Made by a program: the position numbers and the translations under genes
Origin: Thermoplasmata archaeon
Lineage (GTDB): Archaea; Thermoplasmatota; Thermoplasmata; Lutacidiplasmatales; UBA184
DNA length: 64,000 nt
NCBI GenBank assembly: GCA_021790425.1
Contig: JAJYEA010000003.1
Coordinates: forward strand, 1 to 64,000
Reading direction: 5' to 3'
Shown here: positions 1 to 9,565 of the stretch, piece by piece
How the letters are laid out: each line of letters opens with the position of its first letter
Numbering within the stretch: position 1 is the first letter of the stretch
Notes under the pieces: model-generated
The model's database searches: none
Told to the model about the DNA's origin: nothing
What the model saw: the letters and a program-made list of their open reading frames with translations, nothing else

Positions 1-392
1 ATCCAGAGGGCCCCGTTCGCCTACGGCGTGGAAGGGTGTTATTGACAAACGGTATAGGCTACGTCGATTTCGGGGTGAAATGGTCGAGCGTGACCAAGTT
101 CAGCTGGGGGGTAGATAGAAGTTGGTCTCTTTGGGCGTTTGCCCACTATTTCAAGCGCAATAACCCGCGACCTCGTCAGCCTCCTGCCCCGGACCGAAGG
201 AAGCATTTCGGGCTTCGGCGCAGCGCGATCATGGTCTCGCTCGTTGCGACGGATGCATCGGTGTGCCTGTCGGGGGAGGGATGTACCTGCACCTCCCAAC
301 GTAGCGCCAAAGTGTGCCTTCCTCGAGAGAGGGAGCCGATCGACGGAGGCTCGTTCGACCTCACAGTTCCCGGTGATAACAGGAGGCCAACA

Positions 393-416
393 TGTCGGGA
401 GGGGTATACAAACCCC
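393..416. repeat. Putative distal attachment site: tRNA 3'-end fragment followed by ATACAAACCCC
   Basis: TGTCGGGAGGGG (393-404) identical to the tRNA 3' end at 13717-13728; ATACAAACCCC at 406-416 also occurs at 13697-13707. Confidence 0.6.
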
Positions 417-465
417 TGGGGGGTTAATATACTTGACAACTCGGGCCTAATCTCGCCAGGTTTCG

Positions 466-2415
466 CTACTGACTGAGAAGGCCCATCTCGTAGAGAAACC
501 GAGAGGGCGCTCTCTGCCAGCCACGGTACTTCTCAGCATAGGAACATGTAAGAGTATCCAGAGTTCTCGTTACCGCTACGTAACAGCTACGACGTTCCTC
601 CTCCATTTCGGGACCGTTGTCTCCGGCACGGATACTCTGGTACGAGGGCAATTCTCCTTCGACTAGTCCAACCAAATAGACGTGGTCGAACTCCTTTCCC
701 TTGGACCCATGGATGGTCATGAGGGGAAGAACACCCTTCTCGGGAGGTGCCTCCTTTGAACGGATATCCAGCTCGCTCAGGAACCGCTGTAGAGAGATAT
801 CCGGACCAAAGGCCCTCAGTATTTCATCTCTTACGTGAAGCAATCCTTTCCTCTCGTCGATGTAGTCCGCAAAGGTTCCCACTTGCTGGTCTGAACCTGA
901 CCTGTCCCCAGGGATGGCTATAGCGTCTAGCCAATCCAGTGCGGCATTCAGAAAGTATCTGACCTCTGAGCCGGGTGAGAGCCTTGTGTAGGGAGTGGCA
1001 ACTTCCAAGAGCCTATTGCTTGGACTACCAAGTTTGCGGACCAAGTCGGTTACTCGGTGGAAGTAGTCCTTCGACTGATCTGCCTCCAAGCGAACATGAG
1101 TCTCTGAATCTATCTGCGCGTCCAACAACCCAGGTAAGGTGCCCACAATCTCGGTGAATGCCTCTCGATCTCGATGGTCGTTCGCAAGCGACAACATCGC
1201 ATGCAACCAAGAAAGTGGAGTACTCTCAAAATCATTCTTCCGCTGGAGCACAACAGTTGGAAGACCCACTTCCCCTGCTGCTTGTTGTACTCCTTCAAGT
1301 AAGCTCCTGCTTCTTGCTATGACGGCAACCCGTTCCAAGTGAGTACTGTGGAGGTCCTTGACTCGGGCCACAACGTCGCGACATTCATCCTCAAAGCCAT
1401 CGAAGCCACCAAGGAGAGTGATTGGGTTCGTTGATGCAGGGGATCGAACTGACCTTATGGGCACTCTCCCAGCCGATCGACGGAAATTATTCTCTATGAG
1501 ATGGTTGGCGACGTCGACAACCTCGGCTGGACAACGGTAGTTGACAGGGAGCTGAATGACCTTCGCACAAAAGTCAGAAGAGAACTCTTCGAGCCGTCTA
1601 ACGTCGGCACCGTTCCACTGATAGATGATCTGGTCATCGTCGGCTACCACAAAGACTCCGGCACGATCACGAGGAACCAGAGCCTTCAACAGCTGATACT
1701 GCGCGAAGGTTGTATCCTGGAATTCATCGACACAAACCTGCGGAAAGACATCTTGATATCGTCGAGCGAAGACTGGGTAGCGGGTCAGGAGCTCGTGCGT
1801 CTTCACTATCATGGTCTCAAAGTCCAGCGCCCTGTGATCAAGAAGTGCCTTGACATATGCCTCATAGGCGAGAGAAACCAGGTTACTGTCAGGAAGATGT
1901 CCGAGCGTTTCCTGGGCATTCTGTGGCATCGTCAACTGGTTCTGAAGGTACCTAATGCCCTTCAGTATCTGGGAGACCATATTCCGGTCACCCGTCAAGT
2001 CCGGCGCAACCTCCCTTAGCGCCTCTACGAGGATTGCTTCGTGGTCACGAATCTCTGCATAGACTTTGAAAGAGGGATTGACTCCTACATGTTGTCCATG
2101 CTGCGACAGGACATCTGTGCAAAAACTGTGGAAGGTACCAAGGAAGAGACGATGGGCCTCATCTGGGACGAAGGACAGAACTCTCTGCCGCATCTCGTCG
2201 GCTGCCTTCGTAGTGAAGGTCAAACCAAGAATCCGAGACTTTTCTCCCTTGCTAGATTCCAAGAGTCTTGCGATTCGGCAAGTCAACACCCTAGTCTTCC
2301 CTGACCCAGGCCCCGCAATAACGAGGAGTGGACTAGATACCCACGATGCCGCTTCAACCTGAGTCTGGCTCAATTCCGCCCACGCCTTCTCAAAGTCCTT
2401 GGTCGCCATGGTCAC
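466..2415 (-). CDS. gajB: UvrD/Rep-like superfamily 1 helicase, Gabija GajB-like
   Basis: GPGSGKT Walker A, TFTTKAADEMRQR, VDEFQDTTFAQYQLL, DDDQIIYQWNGA, TIHGSKGKEFDHVYLVG, YVAVTRT motifs; GTGA overlap with upstream GajA-like gene. Confidence 0.85.
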   Translation of the reverse strand: MTMATKDFEKAWAELSQTQVEAASWVSSPLLVIAGPGSGKTRVLTCRIARLLESSKGEKSRILGLTFTTKAADEMRQRVLSFVPDEAHRLFLGTFHSFCTDVLSQHGQHVGVNPSFKVYAEIRDHEAILVEALREVAPDLTGDRNMVSQILKGIRYLQNQLTMPQNAQETLGHLPDSNLVSLAYEAYVKALLDHRALDFETMIVKTHELLTRYPVFARRYQDVFPQVCVDEFQDTTFAQYQLLKALVPRDRAGVFVVADDDQIIYQWNGADVRRLEEFSSDFCAKVIQLPVNYRCPAEVVDVANHLIENNFRRSAGRVPIRSVRSPASTNPITLLGGFDGFEDECRDVVARVKDLHSTHLERVAVIARSRSLLEGVQQAAGEVGLPTVVLQRKNDFESTPLSWLHAMLSLANDHRDREAFTEIVGTLPGLLDAQIDSETHVRLEADQSKDYFHRVTDLVRKLGSPSNRLLEVATPYTRLSPGSEVRYFLNAALDWLDAIAIPGDRSGSDQQVGTFADYIDERKGLLHVRDEILRAFGPDISLQRFLSELDIRSKEAPPEKGVLPLMTIHGSKGKEFDHVYLVGLVEGELPSYQSIRAGDNGPEMEEERRSCYVAVTRTLDTLTCSYAEKYRGWQRAPSRFLYEMGLLSQ

Positions 2416-4343
2416 CCCGCAAGATGGTCCAGGTCCTGAAGCAACTCTCGATAGTACTGCGGGATCTTTCTCACGTCAAAGTCGGGGGCGGCAATGAGCC
2501 TCGCCAGTCGAGCGGCGAACTGAACCTTGTGGTGGCCTGCCCTTAGAAAAGCCTCGATTGCTCCGTCCTGTGGAGTTGGCGACAGAATTTCTTCTGGAGC
2601 ACCTAGCCGACGAGCGGTGTCCAAGCACTCGGCCCTCAAACTACTCTGAAGAAGGAATCTCTCCAAAGTAGTGCCGCTGCCCGGGAGAACTCTCTGCCGC
2701 AACTGTAGGATTCTTGGGTCGAGACAAAGCTTGTCAACCTCCTGTTCGATGGTCCGGCCTCCGGAGTCGTTATCATAGGTCATTACCCAAGGAATCCCCA
2801 AGGTTTCAGCAAGTGCGATGAATACGCTCGCAGGGCCATTGTTCTGAAAGTCGATGATGCTGACACCGGAAGCGTCGCCAGCGGTATTGAGCTTGGAGGC
2901 AAGGGCTTTGAGAACAAAGAACTCTGATGGCCCCTCGCAAAGTAGCCAGCCTCTTGCAAAGAGTATCTCACCCCGGATTCTCTTGACACCAGTTTCAAGT
3001 GTGACAAGATCATCCTCAGAAAGGAAGAGTTGGGATGCACTATAGAGCGTATCGACCGTCCTAGTCTCCGGTGATCCTTGAGGGTATTCGTTACGTAGAC
3101 CCTCGCGCTCTCCATGGGTCATTCTTCGCTTTAGGGTAATGGTTCCCGAAGAAGGATTGTAGTCCCACCAGTCAGGAAGTTCGTGGCATAGCCTTGACAT
3201 CGAATTGGTCAGAGGCAACACAGTTGAGAAGCAGCGAGGGAGGGACTTGACTGATGCTCCCTCTTGACCATATTGTCGAACAAGTCTCAGTTCAGTGCTC
3301 GGAATCTCCTGGATGAGATGGGGTGAGTGTGTCGTCAGAATCGACTGGAAACTGACACGACCGAGATAAGAACCCATTGCCCTAATGGCTTGAGGATGAA
3401 GATGAGCTTCAGGTTCCTCGATCGCAAGAATTGCCTCAGTCTCAGGCTCGAACTGTTCCTTCATGAGAATCTCCACGTACGCCTGCATGAGGACGATGAC
3501 GGAGAGGCTCTGGAGCCCATGGCCGTGCTGAGCAAGTGGAAACCTGACTGGATTTGAGGGGCTGGCGTACATGGGTTGCGAACGTGACAGGAACTCCCAA
3601 GGCTTGAGGGGCATGGACGCAATGGCTGAGTGTTTCCCTGTCGACACGCGAATCACTTCCGATACTCGCTCAAGCGCGTGATTGAGGTCCTGAATGCTTG
3701 CGTCAGATTGCATGATAAGCGTGTTCAGAGACTCTACTTCTTTCTCAATCTGTTCCACGGCGTCAGCGGGAAGCTTCACTCCCCGTATTAATCGCCCCCA
3801 GAAACGTGAACGAGGCGAGAATTCTTGGTCGGAATCCCTTTGGGCGGGGAGATGGTAGAAGTAGACGTAGCTGAGAAATCTCGAGTAGTTCGTTGCGCTC
3901 GCACCGCGTCCACCCAATGGTTGACCTTGGAGATTGAGGAACTCCCATTTTGCAGGAAAGTCCTTCGTTGCAGTATCGTACTCACTAGAGAGTCGAAGGC
4001 TGATACTATTGATTCCGGTCTGTGGGTCAGTCTGGATGATTTCGTTCAGCGCCTGGCGTAACGGTTCGGGCCAAACATTCGCGGTCCTCTCCTTGAAGAG
4101 CAACTCTATTCGAATCCCTGGAACTGTTTCGGGACGATCCTCTGGGTTCACCATCCTATAGTCGTACTCATCGAATGGATTGATACGGCCGATAGGGTTC
4201 CTCGAGAGTGCAGCTCGAATGGCTTCAATGATGGCAGTTTTCCCCGAGTTGTTCTCCCCGATTAGGACAGTCCGGTCACCCAACTGAATCGTCAGATCCT
4301 CGATGTTCCTAAAATTCTGAATGTGAACCTCCTTCAATCGCAT
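2412..4343 (-). CDS. gajA: OLD-family ATPase/TOPRIM nuclease, Gabija GajA-like (ORF open to 4379; likely start MRLKEVHIQNFRN)
   Basis: IGENNSGKTAIIEAI Walker A, AIEEPEAHLHPQAIRAMG Walker B, TTHSPHL, TOPRIM motifs LLCEGPSEFF and YDNDSGG; directly followed by a UvrD helicase. Confidence 0.85.
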   Translation of the reverse strand: MRLKEVHIQNFRNIEDLTIQLGDRTVLIGENNSGKTAIIEAIRAALSRNPIGRINPFDEYDYRMVNPEDRPETVPGIRIELLFKERTANVWPEPLRQALNEIIQTDPQTGINSISLRLSSEYDTATKDFPAKWEFLNLQGQPLGGRGASATNYSRFLSYVYFYHLPAQRDSDQEFSPRSRFWGRLIRGVKLPADAVEQIEKEVESLNTLIMQSDASIQDLNHALERVSEVIRVSTGKHSAIASMPLKPWEFLSRSQPMYASPSNPVRFPLAQHGHGLQSLSVIVLMQAYVEILMKEQFEPETEAILAIEEPEAHLHPQAIRAMGSYLGRVSFQSILTTHSPHLIQEIPSTELRLVRQYGQEGASVKSLPRCFSTVLPLTNSMSRLCHELPDWWDYNPSSGTITLKRRMTHGEREGLRNEYPQGSPETRTVDTLYSASQLFLSEDDLVTLETGVKRIRGEILFARGWLLCEGPSEFFVLKALASKLNTAGDASGVSIIDFQNNGPASVFIALAETLGIPWVMTYDNDSGGRTIEQEVDKLCLDPRILQLRQRVLPGSGTTLERFLLQSSLRAECLDTARRLGAPEEILSPTPQDGAIEAFLRAGHHKVQFAARLARLIAAPDFDVRKIPQYYRELLQDLDHLAG

Positions 4344-4716
4344 TTCGTCACCACTTTGGAATCCCTCACTCCGTGGCAAGACACGTCATTTCCGCTCCTT
4401 TGACCCAACATCCTTCCTTCCATGCAACCTCGGGGAAGTTCAATCCTCACGGCCTATCACGCTTGCGATGCCTCTATCCCACTCAGAAAGCAGAGCAAGT
4501 ACAGCTCAGTCGAGGATGGCGCGGGACTTCCGGTACAGATCATACCTCGAGTGGTCGTCGCCTGCGCGTTACGGTCTGCATCCTCGACTCGAACCCGCAA
4601 GTCCGCCCTGGACCTCCGAGCATGTTGCATTACTGAGGGTAGTGATGGGGAGCGGTGCAAGGCCTGGGTTGGGCCCACACAAGTCTCTTTACGGTCAATG
4701 AGATGGGGAGACTGAC

Positions 4717-6045
4717 TTGAAGAGACGGAAGAAAGCCTCAAGCTCCGCATCAAGCGGAAACCCATCGCGGAAGGAGCAGGTACAAGAGCAGGCGGATTGG
4801 GATCAGCTCGTCGAGTGGACTGGGAGGGTCGACCCGGCGAGCGTCGATGCCTTGTCCGCTGCGAGGACACTTGACCCCTTCTTCCCCTTGCTTCATGCGA
4901 TTGCCGGGCGGAGCAAGAGGGACTTCTTCGCCAGGGTTGCCGCCCTCGAGACGTTGGCCACTTCTAGTCGCGTGTGGTTCTCTCCAGAGGATCTGAAGGA
5001 GGAGCTCTATTGGCTCGAGGAGGAACCACGAAAGCACGTTCTACAGGCGCTCCGCGCCTCAGACTGGCTCGAGTTTGACCCTGAACGAGGGACCGCAGTC
5101 ACTTCTCAGGGAGAATGGGCCTGCACGGTCCTGCGCTTCCTCCGGAGGGAAACTCAGGAGGGCGAGCTGCGCCCGGCGGTCGAAGGTCTTCGAGTGTCGC
5201 TCGAGCTCGACGAAGAGCACTCAGATCACCTACTGTCAGTTCGCAAGCATCTTGTGGACCTCTACGACCGAATCGAACGCGCACGCGCCTCACACTCAGC
5301 AGTTATCCTTCGTAGAGAGAAGAGTAGACTGTCGGAGGCGATAGATCTCTCGGCAGCAATTCGGGAGCTGGTCGACAGAGCCACTCTCGATGATTCAACC
5401 GCAAGGGGCGTCGCGCGGGCGATTCACGATCTCCTGTCCCGGCTTCACTACAAGGCAGGTGAACTTCATGGAGATATCACCGAACTTGGACGTCAGCACT
5501 TGGAGTTGACCGCCGGAGTCACAGTAGAACAGATAGTCGCAACACTGATGCGCTTCGAGAAGGCGGAGTTGGCCGATATCGGTCGAAGGGCGCTCTTGCC
5601 CGGTGTCAGACCACCTGCGCTTCTGAATGTGGAGATCGTCGCCTCCGCGGCAGAGCACCATTTGACTCGCCAGAGGGTGGCAAGGGAGGACGTCGTTTGG
5701 GAGGAACCTGCGAAGGTCGATGCCGTTCCTGCGGAACAGCTTTCTCCAGCAGAGATCGGCACATACCTGATGGACCTCGAGACTGCGTACGAAAGGATGC
5801 ACCCCACTCCGCTCGAACAGATTGTCTGTTCCGGCGATCGGAAGGAAACATTCTTGCGCATGAGCCTTCTCCCTTTGGTTGGCGAGAAGAACACCGGAAC
5901 AGGCGAGGTAGCCAAGTTGGGAGCCATAGATCTTGACGTCAGGGTCTCCGGTGATGGGTACCCAACATCTCTCGATTCACGCCCCATTAGACAACTTACT
6001 CCCGGCGAAGTACGCCCCAAACAATCAGGCAGGAGGCAAACGTGA
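4717..6045 (+). CDS. Wadjet JetA-like (MukF/kleisin-like) protein
   Basis: First gene of a 4-gene translationally coupled operon; predicted winged-helix region near N-terminus; TTG start. Assigned mainly by position upstream of JetB/C/D-like genes. Confidence 0.6.
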   Translation: MKRRKKASSSASSGNPSRKEQVQEQADWDQLVEWTGRVDPASVDALSAARTLDPFFPLLHAIAGRSKRDFFARVAALETLATSSRVWFSPEDLKEELYWLEEEPRKHVLQALRASDWLEFDPERGTAVTSQGEWACTVLRFLRRETQEGELRPAVEGLRVSLELDEEHSDHLLSVRKHLVDLYDRIERARASHSAVILRREKSRLSEAIDLSAAIRELVDRATLDDSTARGVARAIHDLLSRLHYKAGELHGDITELGRQHLELTAGVTVEQIVATLMRFEKAELADIGRRALLPGVRPPALLNVEIVASAAEHHLTRQRVAREDVVWEEPAKVDAVPAEQLSPAEIGTYLMDLETAYERMHPTPLEQIVCSGDRKETFLRMSLLPLVGEKNTGTGEVAKLGAIDLDVRVSGDGYPTSLDSRPIRQLTPGEVRPKQSGRRQT

Positions 6046-6848
6046 GCGAGCCTGCGGCTATTTGCGCGCGACTGATTCGAGAGGGGCCCATCCGAAGGGA
6101 AGAGCTGCGTGCGCTCGACCTCCCGGAGGTCAGAAGGGAGGTAGAGCGACGATTGGGAGAAGTGGGCCTGTTGCTCGCCACCAGTGCATACTCAAACTTT
6201 GTTGGCATCAAACTGGCGCCTGAGGTCCTCCCAGACGAAGCATTTGATTCTGCGTCCAACCTTGGACTCAACGCCGACGCATGCGCCATGCTCGTCATTC
6301 TCTGGTCACGCCTCATCCTCAGGAAACGGACCGTCAGTGACTCCGGCAGTGCCCCTGGACAGCAGACCCTCCTCTCCGAAGACCGATCCAAGCTCCTGAG
6401 CTCCTACGCTCCCACGGTGCGGATCGAGACGATCGTGCGAGAGTTTGGCGACATACTCGGTTCGAAACGCAACATCACTAGACTAATCACCCGACTCAGA
6501 AACCTAGGTTTCGTATCGGTCAGGGCGGGGAGGTTCCTCGAGGCGGGACCGTACCTTGAGCTAGCACTGGACGGTGACAAGATGATGGCGTTCGTGCGAG
6601 GGCGAATCCTGGGTGAGATTCTAGACAGGAAAGATGCCTCGACGGAAGCTGAACCTGAGGATGATCCGGAAGAGCGGGCCTTCGAGTTCATCCGCACGAC
6701 CGGACATCCCCTCACTGCGAAGGAGGTTACCGACGGGCTGAAGTTGAACTTGCCGCGGGTACGTCTCGCCTTGAAGAACTTGGTATCTGAAGGGAGAATC
6801 AAACCCATGGGGGATAGTTTGCACCGGACCTACACTCTGATGGAGTGA
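6042..6848 (+). CDS. Wadjet JetB-like (MukE-like) winged-helix protein
   Basis: 4-bp overlaps with both neighbours; size and position fit JetB; C-terminal wHTH-like segment (HPLTAKEVTDGLKLNLPRVRLALKNLVSEGRI). Confidence 0.6.
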   Translation: MSEPAAICARLIREGPIRREELRALDLPEVRREVERRLGEVGLLLATSAYSNFVGIKLAPEVLPDEAFDSASNLGLNADACAMLVILWSRLILRKRTVSDSGSAPGQQTLLSEDRSKLLSSYAPTVRIETIVREFGDILGSKRNITRLITRLRNLGFVSVRAGRFLEAGPYLELALDGDKMMAFVRGRILGEILDRKDASTEAEPEDDPEERAFEFIRTTGHPLTAKEVTDGLKLNLPRVRLALKNLVSEGRIKPMGDSLHRTYTLME

Positions 6849-9565
6849 CTGGAATGTTCCGCATCATCGAACTCACCCTCCACGGTTGGGACTACTGGCC
6901 CCCCGTCCGGATCCCTCTTGAGTCAGATGTTATCCTGGTAAGTGGTCCAAATGGAGCAGGGAAGACGACTCTCTTGGATGCCATCAGGCAGCTTGTCGGA
7001 GCCCGTCATTTATCGTCGCGACGCCGTCCCCAATCCTACTTGCGAAACCCTCAGAGACCGGCGATAGTGGTTGCCGTAGTCACTAATGTGGAGGGGGCGA
7101 GCGGGAAGCGTCCTTTCGCCCACGAGCGCTGCTTTGCGGACGAAGTCACTCTGGCTTGCGCACTTGTCCCAAACCCATCAGGGTCCCCAGAGAAGAGGTT
7201 CGCTCTGCTCGAAGGTAACGCCTCCTTTGAGGAGGTGCGGCGAGTACTTCTCGAGTCGAAGGACTTCCTGCAACCGGAGAGGTACCAGCGGCTGTTGGAG
7301 CTTGCCGGAGTCACCCCTAGCCTGTTGCGTGTGCTGGGCACTGAGCAGGGCGCCATGAACAAGGTGTCGGAGTGGAAACCGCGAGACCTGCTCCAGCAAG
7401 TACTCGACATGCTAGGCGACCAAGCGGTGCTCGACAACTATCGTGAGGCAAAGAAACAGTACGCGGCCGCGACCGAGGAAGCCTCGAACCAGGCTCATGC
7501 CCTGACACAACTGCAAGTTCAGTTGAATGAGATTCAGCGAGACGTCGGGAGGAGAAAGGAGTGGTCCCACCTCAAGGATAAGGTCGATGAGCTAGCGGCC
7601 GCGGTGCCAGCCACCCAACTTCAAGAATATTGGATCCAAGAGAAGGACCTCACATCCAGACCGGGCGAGCTGAAGAAGGGCCTCTCAGAGGCACAGGCTG
7701 ATCGCCAGCGTGTAGTCTCGCAGAGAGACTCCGCTGGCAAGAAGCAAACGCGAGCGAAAATTGAAGCGGATCAACTCCGCCAGGCGGAGGAGGCAGCAAG
7801 AGCCACTTGGTCCGATGCCGGAATCGCACTCGCTCGGACCTCAGAGGCTGTTTGTGCGGCAGCAGCCTCGCTCGAGAGAGCAAAGTCGCTTCCTGTCGGG
7901 GACCTTGGCACGTTGGAGGAGGCTGAGCTGACTGCTTCGGAGGAATTGGCCAAGGCATCGATCGAACGCAAGGAGTTCGAGGACAAACTCTTGCGAGCCA
8001 AGTCCACTCTTGGGCAACTTGAGAGCGGGGTCAGCGTCTATCCTTTGGAAGTCGAGAGTACGATGAGTGCTTTGTCGGAAGCTCGCATCAAGTACGAGAT
8101 TACCGCAAGGCTTGTTGAAGTGAAGGACGATGGACTGGGGGCGAGTGTAGAGGCTTCGCTCGACGATGCGAGGTTCGGGCTGGTCGTTGCCGAGAACGAA
8201 ATTGAGGACACTGTGAGGATCGCCCGGCACCACGGGTTCCCTGGCCCAATCTACTCTGGGCCGCGAATACGGGAGGAGAGTTCGGTCGGAAGCATCAAAA
8301 TCTCTACTGGAGCGCCAGAATGGATCGAGGACTGGGCCAAGGCAACCCAGATTGAAGAATCAGGGTGGAGGGACTTGAGAGGACGTTGGGTGGCGACTCC
8401 CTCCGGTCGCTTTCTGGGGAGAGCGGGACTGGAGGCCTCTCTGGTAGCCGCTCGTGAACAGCTTGCTAGCATCGAGAAACTCGTCAAGGATTTCGCAATG
8501 CGGTCCAAGGTTGCGAGTGCCCGCCTTGAATCGGCACGCGCAGCGACGGAGAATCAGAGAGAACGCATCCGTTTCCTCGACCAGGCAAAGAGCATAGAGA
8601 ACGATCGCGCTGAAGCGGAGAGGCTAAGCATCGCGCTTCGTTCGGCGCAGCAGGTCCACACTGCAGCGTTAGAGAATTGGAGAGAAGCAGATCGCATTGA
8701 GATCCTCGCAGGTGAGGAGAGAAAGGCACTGGAAGCACAGGTCAAGTCCGTCGATCAAACCATTCAAGGGTTGAGGAGTGAACTGTCGCACACCGAGGAA
8801 GAACTCGCCAGGATCAAAGCCCACATCGAGTCGCTCATGCAGACAGTGTCGGAACCCCTGCAACAGAAGGCAAAGATGCAGGGGTTTCGGTTCAGTTCTG
8901 CGGCCACCCAAAGGGATCTCGAAGTCGCCACCAAGGATCTCCAGACATTCGGGGAACCGCCACCAGAGAGCGTCGTGGAGCAGGCGCGGCTCCTAGAAGG
9001 GAATGTGAGAGACCTTGAACTCCATCTGAAGGAAAGACGACTACATGAGGAACGCGCGAGAGCCGAGGTCCAAGCGTGTGTCGAGAGATACATGGAAGTA
9101 GTGCAAGCGACACTGCGCGATTTCAAGCGAAGGGTAGAATCTCTTTCTCGACTGGCCAATGCGCGAGTAGAGGTCGATCTCCCCCCTGTCGGCCTCTCCC
9201 CTGAGTCAGTGGACGAGATTGGGATTTCAGTGAGATTTGGGTTCGATGGTAAGGAACCTATGCCTCTCGGAGATTCCGACTTCAGCGGGGGACAGCATGT
9301 CGTAGCGGGTCTTGTGCTTCTGATGGCGATGGCTCAGACCGAGGGAGGGGGCTTCTTCTTGCTTGACGAACCTTTTGCCCACCTCTCCCTGGATAGAGTA
9401 GAACAGGTAGGACAGTTCATGCACAGCACCGCTTCTCAGTTTCTCATCACCGCCCCGACAACAATCGACCGGGGTCAGCTCGACCCTGCCGCCCAGTTGG
9501 TCGTGCTGAGGAAGAAGGTTCACGGTGAAGAGTTCGCCCCACCTCCTATCATAGGCGTGGCATGA
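6845..9565 (+). CDS. Wadjet JetC-like SMC/RecF-family ATPase
   Basis: GPNGAGKTTLLDAI Walker A, long coiled-coil composition, FSGGQ signature, FFLLDEPFAHLSLDRV Walker B/D-loop. Confidence 0.8.
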   Translation: MTGMFRIIELTLHGWDYWPPVRIPLESDVILVSGPNGAGKTTLLDAIRQLVGARHLSSRRRPQSYLRNPQRPAIVVAVVTNVEGASGKRPFAHERCFADEVTLACALVPNPSGSPEKRFALLEGNASFEEVRRVLLESKDFLQPERYQRLLELAGVTPSLLRVLGTEQGAMNKVSEWKPRDLLQQVLDMLGDQAVLDNYREAKKQYAAATEEASNQAHALTQLQVQLNEIQRDVGRRKEWSHLKDKVDELAAAVPATQLQEYWIQEKDLTSRPGELKKGLSEAQADRQRVVSQRDSAGKKQTRAKIEADQLRQAEEAARATWSDAGIALARTSEAVCAAAASLERAKSLPVGDLGTLEEAELTASEELAKASIERKEFEDKLLRAKSTLGQLESGVSVYPLEVESTMSALSEARIKYEITARLVEVKDDGLGASVEASLDDARFGLVVAENEIEDTVRIARHHGFPGPIYSGPRIREESSVGSIKISTGAPEWIEDWAKATQIEESGWRDLRGRWVATPSGRFLGRAGLEASLVAAREQLASIEKLVKDFAMRSKVASARLESARAATENQRERIRFLDQAKSIENDRAEAERLSIALRSAQQVHTAALENWREADRIEILAGEERKALEAQVKSVDQTIQGLRSELSHTEEELARIKAHIESLMQTVSEPLQQKAKMQGFRFSSAATQRDLEVATKDLQTFGEPPPESVVEQARLLEGNVRDLELHLKERRLHEERARAEVQACVERYMEVVQATLRDFKRRVESLSRLANARVEVDLPPVGLSPESVDEIGISVRFGFDGKEPMPLGDSDFSGGQHVVAGLVLLMAMAQTEGGGFFLLDEPFAHLSLDRVEQVGQFMHSTASQFLITAPTTIDRGQLDPAAQLVVLRKKVHGEEFAPPPIIGVA

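Noticed and set aside
36-476. 146-aa ORF at the left edge
   Set aside because: Overlaps the proposed att site and several other short ORFs; no recognisable motif.
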